Shown piece after piece: positions 16,152-25,414 of a DNA stretch of 64,000 bases. Under the pieces are notes generated by a model. The model was not told the origin of the DNA. It saw nothing but the letters and a program-made list of their open reading frames with translations, and ran no database searches. Positions within the stretch are counted from its first letter, which is position 1. Each line of letters begins with the position of its first letter. The stretch is taken from the NCBI RefSeq assembly GCF_043642205.1, contig NZ_JBHZSG010000005.1:116038-180037 (forward strand). Reading direction: 5' to 3'. This stretch comes from Thalassotalea_A litorea (GTDB lineage: Bacteria > Pseudomonadota > Gammaproteobacteria > Enterobacterales > Alteromonadaceae). A program made the translations under genes and the position numbers.

Positions 16152-18653
16152 ATGTCTATGAGTGATACCACATCGGTACATACCCAAACACCTAGTTTAG
16201 CTTGTCAGCCAAAACCTGACGCTAACCCCCTGTCAGCGGCGCCTAAGGCTTATGGGCAATTATCCGGCTTTGTTTTAACCCGGCAAATACAGGAAAGTAT
16301 TCATGGTATACAGCTAGTATTTTGGCTACAAACCGATAATGGCCCGGTAAAATTGGAAGTTGACGGGCAACAACCGGTGTTTTTTGTCGAAAGCCAATAT
16401 GCTTTAGATGCGATAAAAATCCTCAATCGACACAATGTTCAGCATAAGTGCCAACAACTTGGCCTTACCACCTATAACCATAACAAAGTTAATGGTTTTT
16501 ATTTTCAGCGACTCAGTCAGTTTTATGTGGCGAGGGACCGTTTAAAAGACCAGGGCATTAAAGTATACGAGGATGATGTTCGTCCTGATGACCGTTTTTT
16601 AATGGAACGGTTTATCTATGGTTCGATAACGTTTACTGGCACTGCAAACGAGACTTCACAACCGTTAAAACATCCGACATGTCCGTCATCAACCTTCCAT
16701 CATATTCAAAAAGGCCGCGCGAAATCTGGGGTCTATACACCAAACCTGAGTATGTTGTCGCTGGACGTAGAATGTTCTTTTGGCGGCGAATTATATTCTA
16801 TTGGCTTTTACCAGGAGACACGCCAGACGGTGATCATGATTGGTTCTCCGGAACCGGGAGCGAAAGATTACATTGTCTGGGTTGAGGATGAAAAGGCGTT
16901 GTTAGACGCGGCGATTACGCTGATTAATGACTGGGATCCGGATACCATCATTGGCTGGAATGTCATTGGCTTTGATATGCGTCTGTTGCAAAAACGATGC
17001 GATTTACACAATATCTCCTTTGCCATAGGTCGCGATGGTTCGATTACCCAATGGCGCCAGAATCGCCTGTCGCCGGAGCAGCATTTTGTCATGATAGCAG
17101 GTCGGGTCACCCTTGACGGTATCGACCTGTTAAAAACCGCGACCTATAACTTTCCCAGTTTTTCATTAGAAAATGTCGCTCAGACATTACTTGGTGTGGG
17201 TAAAGAAATCGATGATGTTGATAATCGTGGCAAAGAAATCACCCGTAAATTTCATGAAGATAAAAAGGCGCTTGCGACCTACAACTTAATGGATTGTAAA
17301 TTGGTTTGGGATATTTTTATCAAAACCCAATTGCTTGAATTTGCGGTTTTGCGATCAACCTTGACCGGCTTAGAGTTGGATCGGGTAGGCGGCAGTGTCG
17401 CAGCATTTACCAATTTATATTTGCCCAAATTACACCGAGCTGGTTTTGTCGCGCCAAATCTTGGTGATGGTGAGCGAGATCTCGTGTCGCCGGGTGGTTA
17501 TGTGATGGATTCTATTCCCGGCTTGTATAAAAATGTGTTGGTTCTGGATTTTAAAAGCCTGTACCCCAGTATTATTCGTACCTTTAAAATTGACCCTATG
17601 GGGATGGTTATTGGTTTGCAAAGCGTTGAGTCTGATCCGGATTCGGTGATCCCTGGTTATGACGGCGCCAGCTTTAGTCGTGAACAGCATTTTCTGCCGC
17701 AAATCATCGAATCCTTATGGGCCGAGCGCGACAAAGCTAAAGCGCAAAAAAATGCGCCTTTGTCGCAGGCAATAAAAATCATTATGAATTCGTTTTATGG
17801 GGTTTTAGGCTCCAGTGGTTGTCGTTTTTTCGACCCGAGATTGTCAGGCTCGATTACCAAACGTTCGCATGATTTATTGAAAACCACCCAGACCTGGATA
17901 GACGAGTTAGGCTACAAAGTGATTTATGGCGATACCGACTCGATTTTTGTCAGTATTGGCGAAGAGCATGATGATGAGCAAGCGCAGGCCATAGGTAAAA
18001 CGTTAATGCACTTGATTAACGACCGCTGGCAAAAAAAGTTGGCCGATGACTATAAAATTGACAGTGCATTAGAAATAGAATTTGAAACCCATTTTCATAC
18101 GTTTTTGATGCCAACCGTACGTGGCACCGATATCGGAACTAAAAAACGCTATGCCGGTTTGGTGGGACGCAAGGACAAAGAACAATTAGTCTTTAAAGGT
18201 CTGGAAAGTGTTCGTACGGATTGGACCGAATTAGCCAAGAGCTTTCAGCAAACCCTTTATCTCAAGGTGTTTCATAATGAACCCGTAGACGAATATATTC
18301 TGCAAATGGTTAACGACACCATGGCGGGTAAATTTGATCACATGCTTACATATCGCAAACGCTTGCGTCGAAAACTTGACGAGTACCAGAAAAATGTACC
18401 ACCCCATGTAAAAGCGGCTCGCCATGCCGACGATATTTATCAATCGATGAATCAACCATTGCGCTATCAAAACAAAGGCTGGATTGAATACGTAATGACG
18501 GTAGCGGGCCCGCAGACACTGGAACATCAACAAGCAGCGATTGATTATCAACTTTACATTGACAGACAGCTGGCAGCCATCGCTGATGGTATTTTGCCGT
18601 TTATTGGCAAAGACTTTGCCAGCATCTGCGATCAGCAGATGCTGTTGTTTTAA
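16152..18653 (+). CDS. polB: DNA polymerase II
   Basis: Family B translesion and proofreading DNA polymerase induced by DNA damage. 833 aa from ATG 16152 (ATG 16158 is equally possible); E. coli Pol II has 783. Exonuclease motifs: SLDVEC, IIGWNVIGFD and YNLMDCKLVWD. Polymerase motifs: A DFKSLYPSII, B KIIMNSFYGVLGSSG, C YGDTDSIF, all intact, so both activities are expected. The open frame extends left to 15900, but that stretch overlaps dinG and the LexA box and is not translated. Probably a single-gene SOS transcript. Confidence 0.98.
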   Translation: MSMSDTTSVHTQTPSLACQPKPDANPLSAAPKAYGQLSGFVLTRQIQESIHGIQLVFWLQTDNGPVKLEVDGQQPVFFVESQYALDAIKILNRHNVQHKCQQLGLTTYNHNKVNGFYFQRLSQFYVARDRLKDQGIKVYEDDVRPDDRFLMERFIYGSITFTGTANETSQPLKHPTCPSSTFHHIQKGRAKSGVYTPNLSMLSLDVECSFGGELYSIGFYQETRQTVIMIGSPEPGAKDYIVWVEDEKALLDAAITLINDWDPDTIIGWNVIGFDMRLLQKRCDLHNISFAIGRDGSITQWRQNRLSPEQHFVMIAGRVTLDGIDLLKTATYNFPSFSLENVAQTLLGVGKEIDDVDNRGKEITRKFHEDKKALATYNLMDCKLVWDIFIKTQLLEFAVLRSTLTGLELDRVGGSVAAFTNLYLPKLHRAGFVAPNLGDGERDLVSPGGYVMDSIPGLYKNVLVLDFKSLYPSIIRTFKIDPMGMVIGLQSVESDPDSVIPGYDGASFSREQHFLPQIIESLWAERDKAKAQKNAPLSQAIKIIMNSFYGVLGSSGCRFFDPRLSGSITKRSHDLLKTTQTWIDELGYKVIYGDTDSIFVSIGEEHDDEQAQAIGKTLMHLINDRWQKKLADDYKIDSALEIEFETHFHTFLMPTVRGTDIGTKKRYAGLVGRKDKEQLVFKGLESVRTDWTELAKSFQQTLYLKVFHNEPVDEYILQMVNDTMAGKFDHMLTYRKRLRRKLDEYQKNVPPHVKAARHADDIYQSMNQPLRYQNKGWIEYVMTVAGPQTLEHQQAAIDYQLYIDRQLAAIADGILPFIGKDFASICDQQMLLF

Positions 18654-18878
18654 GGATTAATTCCTCGAGATATCTTCGATATTTGAAGGGGAAGGTTTTG
18701 TCCATGTATGATCTGTATGCCGAAAATGCAAGTCGTTGCAGGGGAGTAACTTATTAGAGCCATGCATGGGCAATTGCCGAGAGCTTATTTTTTAGTGGAT
18801 GACGGAAGTTGGAAGTTGAAAGGTGGAAGGCGGAAGGTGAAACTAGCTTCCGTTGCGCCATGACTAATATCATCTTTA
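18654..18878. other. Non-coding stretch between polB and the minisatellite
   Basis: No gene. It holds a purine-rich stretch near 18800-18840 in which GGAAG and GGAAGGTG motifs recur. A segment near 18761-18783 (ATGCATGGGCAATTGCCGAG) matches, in reverse complement with one indel, the segment at 13917-13941 beside the other repeat array, so the two loci share more than the hairpin module. Confidence 0.6.
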
Positions 18879-19687
18879 TCGTCATAGCGGTCACACCAAT
18901 ACGTCATACTGGCCATTTCAATACGTGATACTGTCCACTCCAATACGCCATACCGGCCACTTCAATAGGTCATACAGGTCACTTCAAAACGTCATAGCGG
19001 TCACTCCATTACGTCATACAGGTAACTTCAATAGGTCATACCGTTCGCTCCATTACTTCATACCGGCAACTTCAATAAGTCAAACCAGTGATTTCATTAC
19101 GTCATACCGGCGCAGGCCGGTATCTTTCTCTGAACTTTAAGATTCCGGATCAAGTCCGGAATGACGGGCTGTGGTTTACCAGAATAAGATCTTGGTTTTT
19201 TCTGGAATGACGGCTTCGGACTTTGTTTGGAGTCAGGGCTTAAGGTTATGTTAGTAACCAAGTCGGTGTTTCTCTTCAATAGGTCATACCGGCAACTTCA
19301 ATAAGTCAAACCAGTGATTCCATTACGTAATACCGGCGTAGGCCGGTATCTTTCTCTGAACTTTAAGATTCCGGATCAAGTCCAGAATGACGGGCTGTGG
19401 TTTGCCAGAAAAAGATCTTGGTTTTTTCTGGAATGACGGCTTCGCGCTTTGTTTGGAGTCAGGGCTTACGGTTATGTTAGTAATCAAGTCTTTGTTTCTC
19501 TTCGATGCGTCATACAGGTCACTCCATTACGTCACACAGGTAACTTCAATACGTCATAGCGGTCACTCCATTACGTCATACAGGTAACTTCAATACGTTA
19601 TACCGGTCACTCCATTACGTCATACCGGCAAGTTCAATAAGTCAAACCAGTGATTTCATTACGTCATACCGGCGTAGGCCGGTATCT
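18879..19687. repeat. 22-bp minisatellite interrupted by two 182-bp blocks
   Basis: Ten 22-bp units (18879-19098), a 182-bp block (19099-19280), two units (19281-19324), a second 182-bp block (19325-19506), seven units (19507-19660), then the first 27 bases of a third block. A typical unit starts ACGTCATACC and ends ACTTCAAT. Unit ends alternate CCATT and TCAAT, giving a 44-bp higher order. Each block starts with hairpin H2 (CATACCGGC ... GCCGGTATC), then H1 (GATTCCGGA ... TCCGGAATG), the same pair as at 13604-13983 in reverse. The 22-bp period shifts reading frame, so it is not coding. There are no spacers of CRISPR type. Confidence 0.93.
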
Positions 19688-19790
19688 CAAACCTAAACAT
19701 CACTAGAACAAAAAAATTACGGCAATTCCGTATTTGTCTGAAAAACTTCGTGTAATTTCCTTACAGTTACCGTATTCTAAAATTATGTTT

Positions 19791-19806
19791 AGATGGCTAG
19801 ATAGCT
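19791..19806 (+). promoter_or_regulatory. Possible MetJ operator upstream of metC
   Basis: Two adjacent 8-mers, AGATGGCT and AGATAGCT, match the MetJ consensus AGACGTCT at 6 and 5 of 8 positions. They lie 62 bases before metC. Tandem 8-mers are how MetJ binds, and metC is a MetJ target in enterics, but the match is weak and chance is not excluded. Confidence 0.35.
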
Positions 19807-19867
19807 AAATTAATTCGTGTTAGTAGCTAGTTAAAAGCCAGTAGTAATCAATGGATACAATGTCGCA

Positions 19868-21046
19868 ATGAAGAAAAATACCGCAATTGTAAATGCCGGG
19901 CGCAAGAAAAAATGGACACAAGGTGTGATTAATCCACCTGTATTTCGGGCATCCACTATCGTGTTCGACAGCGTCCTTGAGATGAAAAAGGCCACCGCAA
20001 AACGCGCGGAACAAGAAATGTTCTATGGTCGTCGTGGCACCCCGACAACGTTTGCGTTTCAAGATGCTATGACTGAATTAGAAGGCGGAGCCGGTTGTTA
20101 TGTGTACCCTTGTGGAACAGCCGCTATTACGAGCGCCATTTTATCTTTCGTGAAAACGGGCGACCATGTGTTAATGGTCGACACCGCTTATGAACCCACT
20201 CGAGATTTTTGTGAAAAGACTCTTGCGGGTCTGGGCATTGACGTGACGTTTTACGATCCCATGATTGGTCGTAATATCGAAACATTAATTCAAACCAATA
20301 CCACCGTCATTTTCCTTGAGTCGCCAGGTTCATTAACCATGGAAGTACAGGATGTTCCGGGGATTTGTGATGTAGCTCATGCTCAGGAGCATGATATCAC
20401 CGTTATATTAGACAATACCTGGGCGTCACCGGTGTTGTTTAAACCGTTCGAACATGGTGTCGATGTTTCTGTGCAGGCGGCGACTAAGTATATTGTCGGT
20501 CACAGTGATGCCATGTTAGGAACGGCAACGGCAAATGAAAAGTGCTGGCCAACGTTGCGAGAAAATTCATACCTCTTAGGTCAGTGTGCTTCTCCCGATG
20601 ATATCTATCTTGCCATGCGGGGGATCCGAACCTTAGGGGTTCGCTTAAAACAGCACCAAACCAGCGCGTTGCAAATCGCTGAGTGGCTGGCGAAGCGCGA
20701 AGAGGTCGACTGTGTCTTGCACCCGGCATTTGAGAATCATCCTGGTCACGAGTATTTCAAGCGAGATTTTCATGGCAGCAATGGTTTATTTTCATTCGTA
20801 TTAAAAGATTCAAACCCTGAGGCACTAACCGCTATGCTTGATGGTATGAGCCATTTTAAGATGGGGTTTTCCTGGGGCGGCTACGAAAGTCTGATCCTGG
20901 CAAATTCTAACGTTGGCAAAATGCGCAGCGCAACCACCTGGCCGTTTGCAAAACCTCTGGTACGTTTGCATATTGGTCTGGAAGACGTGGACGATTTATT
21001 GGAAGATCTGGAAAAAGGCTTCGAGCGCCTGAATGCCCATCTGTAA
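19868..21046 (+). CDS. metC: Cystathionine beta-lyase
   Basis: PLP enzyme that cleaves cystathionine to homocysteine, pyruvate and ammonia in methionine synthesis. 392 aa, normal length, fold type I. The PLP lysine lies in SVQAATKYIVGHSD; YGRRGTPTTFAFQDAM and YPCGTAAITSAILSF bind the cofactor phosphate; the C-terminal GFSWGGYESLI is characteristic of the MetC branch. The start ATG lacks a clear Shine-Dalgarno motif. Downstream, the AlkD gene begins after 48 bases containing short GGTAAAAGGTTT repeats, so co-transcription is possible. Confidence 0.96.
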   Translation: MKKNTAIVNAGRKKKWTQGVINPPVFRASTIVFDSVLEMKKATAKRAEQEMFYGRRGTPTTFAFQDAMTELEGGAGCYVYPCGTAAITSAILSFVKTGDHVLMVDTAYEPTRDFCEKTLAGLGIDVTFYDPMIGRNIETLIQTNTTVIFLESPGSLTMEVQDVPGICDVAHAQEHDITVILDNTWASPVLFKPFEHGVDVSVQAATKYIVGHSDAMLGTATANEKCWPTLRENSYLLGQCASPDDIYLAMRGIRTLGVRLKQHQTSALQIAEWLAKREEVDCVLHPAFENHPGHEYFKRDFHGSNGLFSFVLKDSNPEALTAMLDGMSHFKMGFSWGGYESLILANSNVGKMRSATTWPFAKPLVRLHIGLEDVDDLLEDLEKGFERLNAHL

Positions 21047-21094
21047 CTGACGCTTAAGGTTTTAGGTAAAAGGTTTCTGGTAAAAGGTTTAAGT

Positions 21095-21808
21095 ATGGCA
21101 ATAACCGCGAAACAGATTGAAACAGATGTAGTAGCCTTGGGCGATCCAGAGATCGCTCAACATTCAAAGCGCTTCTTTAAAACTGGCAAAGGCGAATACG
21201 GAGAAGGGGATGTCTTTGTTGGTATTCGCGTACCAAGCTTAAGAAAACTCGTCCCTAAACTCAAGGAGATAGAGCTGGAAGAATTAGGTAAATTACAGCA
21301 ATGCCAGTATCACGAAATCCGATTGTTAGCGCTTTTCATTCTGGTGAAGAAGTATCAATTAGCCAAAACTGAAACAGCACAAAAGCGGTTGGTAGATTTT
21401 TACCTCAACCACCTTGCCTGGGTGAATAACTGGGATCTCGTCGATAGCTCTGCGCATCATATTCTTGGTCATTACTTGTTAAATCATGACAAGTCCATGC
21501 TTTATAAACTTGCCCTGTCTGATGATTTATGGACTCGTCGGGTTGCAATGATCACGACCTTTCGATTTATCAAACACAATCAATTTGAACCCACTTTAAA
21601 ACTCGCAACTATGCTCATCAATGATAAGGAGGATCTGATGCACAAAGCCTGTGGCTGGATGCTAAGAGAAATCTTTCGACAAGACAGGCAAGTACTGGAT
21701 ACGTACTTAAAAAATCATTACCAGCAAATGCCAAGAACCATGCTGCGCTATGCGATTGAAAAGCACGAACCTGAGGTTCGTAAGATGTATTTGCAAGGAT
21801 TGATTTAA
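21095..21808 (+). CDS. AlkD-like DNA alkylation repair glycosylase
   Basis: HEAT-repeat DNA glycosylase of the AlkC/AlkD family that removes bulky or positively charged N3- and N7-alkylpurines without base flipping. 237 aa, family length, all helical. Residues expected for AlkD are present: W113 and D117 in NNWDLVDSS, an arginine pair in LWTRRVAM (about 148-149), and W188 in KACGWMLREI. No signal peptide. It follows metC on the same strand but has no functional link with it. High confidence in family; the exact lesion range is unknown. Confidence 0.93.
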   Translation: MAITAKQIETDVVALGDPEIAQHSKRFFKTGKGEYGEGDVFVGIRVPSLRKLVPKLKEIELEELGKLQQCQYHEIRLLALFILVKKYQLAKTETAQKRLVDFYLNHLAWVNNWDLVDSSAHHILGHYLLNHDKSMLYKLALSDDLWTRRVAMITTFRFIKHNQFEPTLKLATMLINDKEDLMHKACGWMLREIFRQDRQVLDTYLKNHYQQMPRTMLRYAIEKHEPEVRKMYLQGLI

Positions 21809-21816
21809 AAATCCAT

Positions 21817-21895
21817 GGGGTCAGAGTCAATTATCAAAAGACAAAGCCCCAGAAAAACAATATATTATCTATGATTCAGGCATGACTCTGTCCCC
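21817..21895. repeat. Short inverted-repeat remnant (GGGGTCAGAGTCA / TGACTCTGTCCCC)
   Basis: GGGGTCAGAGTCA (21817-21829) and TGACTCTGTCCCC (21883-21895) are inverted repeats with 12 of 13 bases matching, enclosing 53 bases without coding content. Ends of this wording are common beside REP-associated or IS200-like transposase remnants in gammaproteobacteria. No transposase is present here. Confidence 0.5.
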
Positions 21896-21923
21896 ATTAG
21901 AATAACAATTACTGGAAAATAAG

Positions 21924-22889
21924 ATGCTAAAAAATACCGCATTTACGTTATCGATTTTCATCATTGTTGCAATTGCTTTGGCATTCCCCGACGCATTTAC
22001 ACAAGTGGGAGACTACAAACTGACCGGCCTTATTGTGCCACTGTTGATGATCATTATGTTTGGTATGGGGACCTCAGTTGGTGTTGCGGATTTTGTTCGT
22101 GTCGCCAAAATGCCTAAAAGTATTGGCGTTGGGTTAATCTGTCAGTATTCCATCATGCCTTTTATCGGCATGTCGTTAGCAACACTCTCAGGTATGCCAC
22201 CGGAAATAGCGGCGGGTATTATCCTAGTTGGTTGCGCACCAGGTGGCCTTGCGTCAAACGTGATGGCTTATATATCTGGCGCGAATTTAGCGCTATCTTT
22301 GTCATTAACGGCATTCTCAACGCTGCTAGCACCGTTTGCGACACCACTTCTGATGTCTTGGTTAGCGGGCGAACACATCCCGATTGATGCCGTAGCCATG
22401 TTCTGGAGTATCACTAAAATAGTAATTTTACCTGTTGTTGCGGGTCTGGTATTTAATCACTTCCTACACGGTAAATTTTCATTCGTTGATAAAGCGATGC
22501 CGATCGTTTCAATGGTCGGTATCGTGGTGATCATTGCCGTGATCACTGCCGCTGGTCGCGATAACCTGATCACCTTAGGTTTTGCTCTAATTGGTATCGT
22601 TGTTTTACAAAACGTTCTTGGATTAGCATTGGGTTATTTGGTTGCCAAGTTAATCCGTATGGACGAAGCGTCGGCTCGAGCCATCGCGTTTGAAGTTGGT
22701 ATGCAAAACTCTGGCTTGGCCTCCGGTATCGCGGTAGAAATGGGCCGTGTAGCAACGATGGGGATTGCACCTGCGGTATTTGGCCCGATGATGAACATCA
22801 ATGGCTCAATTCTCGCCTCTTTCTGGCGCAAATCTGCCGATAAGCACCGTCCGCTAGATATGGGTACTGAGTCATTAGAGCGATCATAA
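21924..22889 (+). CDS. Bile acid:sodium symporter (BASS) family transporter
   Basis: 321-aa inner-membrane protein with about ten helices, of the BASS/SBF family whose bacterial members carry small organic acids such as pantoate or pyruvate by sodium symport. Family features include MFGMGTSVGVADF, the conserved GCAPGGLASNVMAYISGANLALS crossover motif and FEVGMQNSGLASGIA near the C-terminus, which bind sodium. A single rightward gene without obvious partners. The substrate is not deducible; a PanS-like pantoate role is one option. Confidence 0.92.
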   Translation: MLKNTAFTLSIFIIVAIALAFPDAFTQVGDYKLTGLIVPLLMIIMFGMGTSVGVADFVRVAKMPKSIGVGLICQYSIMPFIGMSLATLSGMPPEIAAGIILVGCAPGGLASNVMAYISGANLALSLSLTAFSTLLAPFATPLLMSWLAGEHIPIDAVAMFWSITKIVILPVVAGLVFNHFLHGKFSFVDKAMPIVSMVGIVVIIAVITAAGRDNLITLGFALIGIVVLQNVLGLALGYLVAKLIRMDEASARAIAFEVGMQNSGLASGIAVEMGRVATMGIAPAVFGPMMNINGSILASFWRKSADKHRPLDMGTESLERS

Positions 22890-23008
22890 AAGGTTGATAA
22901 AACCAGAAAAAGTGATTGTTCGATATCGATGTGCGTTAATCTGCACTTGTTTCGAAACAAACCTGTTATAGTTATTCTTATTGCATAGAAATCAGGTGGT
23001 TAACTTCG

Positions 23009-23803
23009 ATGAGTCAACAGATTTTACTGTATGGGTACAGCAGTATCACGATTGTTGTAACACTATTCGTTGTTATTATTGTTTTAAATGAAATCGGTTT
23101 TAGGATTGGCCGGTATGTGCAATCTCGAACCGATAGCGAAGCCAAGTCTCTGACCGGATCCATTCAGGCGAGTATTCTTGGTTTGCTGGCATTGTTGCTA
23201 GGTTTCACGTTTAGTATGTCAATGCAACGGTTTGATAGCCGAAGCCTTGCGTTAATTGATGAGGCAAACGCAATAGGCACCGCAATATTACGAGTTCAGC
23301 TTTTACCCTCTGATTATCGAAATGAAGCAAAAGAACTACTCAATGAATACGTTAGACTTAGAGTAGAAATTGGAAGACTTGATTTAACGAAGAAAACAGA
23401 GCGTTTGTCCTATAACCAAGAGATATCAAGCTTACAAAAACAGCTATGGTCTTTAGCCATTAAAGCAACCGCTGAAGATCCTCGGCCGGTCACGACTGGC
23501 GCTTTTGTAAGTTCTTTAAATCAGTTAATTGATAGTCAGGGTAAACGCAATGCTTTATTACAAATGCAGGTTCCCGAAGTTGTAGTGATACTATTATTTG
23601 TGGCGTTTATTTCGTCAGGAGGAATAATGGGATATTCAGCTGGTTTAAGTGGTACCCGAATGTTGGCTCCGATTGTTTTAGTATCCATATTAATAGCTTT
23701 AATTGTATTTATCATTATTGACTTAGACCGACCCAAACGAGGGCTGATCAAAGTTAATCAAAGTGTGATGTTCGATCTGCTCAACAAGGGAGCTAAAGGC
23801 TAA
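23009..23803 (+). CDS. DUF4239 (bestrophin-like domain) membrane protein
   Basis: 264 aa. Four hydrophobic segments arranged two and two: residues about 10-30 and 50-68 at the N-terminus, and about 190-210 and 220-240 at the C-terminus. A polar helical region between them (LLPSDYRNEAKELLNEYVRLR) is characteristic of the DUF4239 family, which is related to bestrophin-like channels. Family function is not established. An AGGTGG ribosome site is visible. Flanking genes give no clue. Confidence 0.75.
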   Translation: MSQQILLYGYSSITIVVTLFVVIIVLNEIGFRIGRYVQSRTDSEAKSLTGSIQASILGLLALLLGFTFSMSMQRFDSRSLALIDEANAIGTAILRVQLLPSDYRNEAKELLNEYVRLRVEIGRLDLTKKTERLSYNQEISSLQKQLWSLAIKATAEDPRPVTTGAFVSSLNQLIDSQGKRNALLQMQVPEVVVILLFVAFISSGGIMGYSAGLSGTRMLAPIVLVSILIALIVFIIIDLDRPKRGLIKVNQSVMFDLLNKGAKG

Positions 23804-23917
23804 TCCTAAGGGGCCAGGGTCGGTGCTGAAAATGTGATTGGCATCGCCTTTGAATGACCTCATTAGAATATTACTTGAAAACCACCTTAAATAAGCCAAA
23901 AAATAGTCTCAAAGCCA

Positions 23918-24271
23918 TTGAAATCATTTGTTAAATTGACATTCATTACCTTAGTGCTAGGCATCGCTGCTTTTTACATAGTGTTACTGGTGAAACCTGC
24001 AATTACGCTCGTCAATAGTTCGGGCTTTGAGTTAATCCAAACGAGTGTTAAATTACCGTCTAATCGTTTAAATTTTGGTGTGTTAGGCAATGAGCACAAC
24101 AATACCTTGTATTATGATTTGGCACAGCCCAAAGATGGAGTTTATCAATACCATTTTGTGTTGGAGGAAGGAAGAGTATTGCAAGGTGAATGCGGTTATG
24201 TGACTAACAATGAAGTTCACAAACGCCTGATGATAACGGTACATCGAAGTTTTGTAACCTGCGTTCGCTAA
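23918..24271 (+). CDS. Small hypothetical protein with N-terminal membrane segment, 117 aa
   Basis: One hydrophobic helix (residues about 7-27) followed by a strand-rich periplasmic part with two cysteines, one in GECGYVTN and one at the C-terminus (FVTCVR), which could pair. The reading opens with TTG; no ATG or GTG is available before the upstream stop at 23888. No clear ribosome site. Family not recognised. Real coding is likely from composition but the start is uncertain. Confidence 0.5.
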   Translation: MKSFVKLTFITLVLGIAAFYIVLLVKPAITLVNSSGFELIQTSVKLPSNRLNFGVLGNEHNNTLYYDLAQPKDGVYQYHFVLEEGRVLQGECGYVTNNEVHKRLMITVHRSFVTCVR

Positions 24272-24800
24272 CAGGCAAAGGGTTTGAGGGGAGCAGGGCA
24301 ACCGGACATAATCGACAAGATAACACTGATTTTAACGGCCTATAATCTTAAACTCCTTATGATTTAAAAGTCCCATGATTTAAAAGTCCCATGATTTTAA
24401 AGTCCTAACATTAAAACCATTGACCTTAGCCGCCGGGCTTTTGATGGTCCAATCATTTATGCCATGTACGTCATATTACCCTTAGTGACGGTGATCAGAT
24501 TCAGCTTCGTCAGTTTAATGCGGCGTAAAGGTGTATCGATTACGTAGCGCACAACACGTATCGTCTAAACTACATTATAAAAATCAAAGCCGTACAGTCA
24601 TTATCCATATCCGCAATTATTGCTATCGTGCGGATTTTCCTGGTTATCAGGCTTGCAATACTTTCTTAACTAAGCTGCAACGCAGCTAAAAAACATCTCA
24701 ACTTTTACTATTTTGTTCGTCGACTATACTTGCATGTATTCACTTGCTTCGTGATGTCAGCTCGACGGTTTTATCATTATTTGCAAACTTTGGAGACATT
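24272..24800. other. Intergenic region with a 16-bp tandem repeat
   Basis: No convincing gene. Bases 24359-24407 hold three copies of a 16-bp unit (ATGATTTAAAAGTCCC with small changes). A short open stretch around 24430-24543 translates to a hydrophobic peptide ending MRRKGVSIT and could be a scrap of a membrane-protein gene, but it has no ribosome site. The right end carries the GGAG site of the acetyltransferase. Confidence 0.45.
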
Positions 24801-25280
24801 GTGTCGGCAATACGTATTCGAAATGCTGGAATTGAAGACAGTGGATTGATCTTGCAATACATTACCGAGCTTGCTCGCTATGAAAAGGCCGAAGAAGAGG
24901 TACAAGCCTGCGAAGAAACCATCAAAGCGTCGCTGTTTGGTCCAGGCTCCGTCACTCGCGCATTAATTTGCGAGTATGACAACAAACCTATCGGTTTTGC
25001 TGTGTATTTTTTTAACTACTCAACCAGGTTGGCTAAGCAAGGGTTGTATTTGGAAGATCTTTACATCACTCCGCATTATCGCGGCCATGGCGCTGGCAAG
25101 GCTTTGCTAAAACATTTAGCAAGGGTAGCGCTAGATAACAATTGTGGCCGATTTGAGTGGAGCGTGCTGGATTGGAACAAGCCTGCCATCGACTTTTATG
25201 ATGGCATTGGAGCGAAACCACAAAATGAGTGGATCGGTTACCGGCTTACAGGTAAGGCGTTACTTGAGCTAGCACAATAA
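24801..25280 (+). CDS. GNAT family N-acetyltransferase
   Basis: 159 aa from GTG 24801, chosen because GGAG lies 5 bases upstream and because the product then opens with the GNAT strand AIRIRNAGIEDSGLIL. An upstream TTG at 24744 has no ribosome site. The acetyl-CoA binding motif is LEDLYITPHYRGHGAGKALL, and the C-terminal EWSVLDWNKPAIDFYDGIGA is typical of the diamine/spermidine-acetyltransferase-like branch. Cytoplasmic. The acceptor substrate is unknown. Confidence 0.92.
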   Translation: MSAIRIRNAGIEDSGLILQYITELARYEKAEEEVQACEETIKASLFGPGSVTRALICEYDNKPIGFAVYFFNYSTRLAKQGLYLEDLYITPHYRGHGAGKALLKHLARVALDNNCGRFEWSVLDWNKPAIDFYDGIGAKPQNEWIGYRLTGKALLELAQ

Positions 25281-25414
25281 TGTATCCGTAATGAGTTAAT
25301 GAGTTGTATGCAGTCCATGAAAGGATTATCGGGGCGTTATCCGTTTTGATGTTTCAGACGTTTTTCAGTAACCACATCGAAATTGTTGCGTCCAAATTAT
25401 AAAAGGAGGCTTAC

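Noticed and set aside
16103..16171. An N-terminal extension of dinG
   Set aside because: It would include the SOS box and part of the polB leader and adds residues not found in DinG.
18879..19687. A CRISPR array
   Set aside because: Units are contiguous at 22 bp with no unique spacers, they vary throughout, and no cas gene is present.
24430..24543. A fragment of a membrane-protein gene
   Set aside because: One frame reads hydrophobic residues ending in a basic tail, but it is too short and lacks a start site; it could be a scrap of a pseudogene and cannot be supported.
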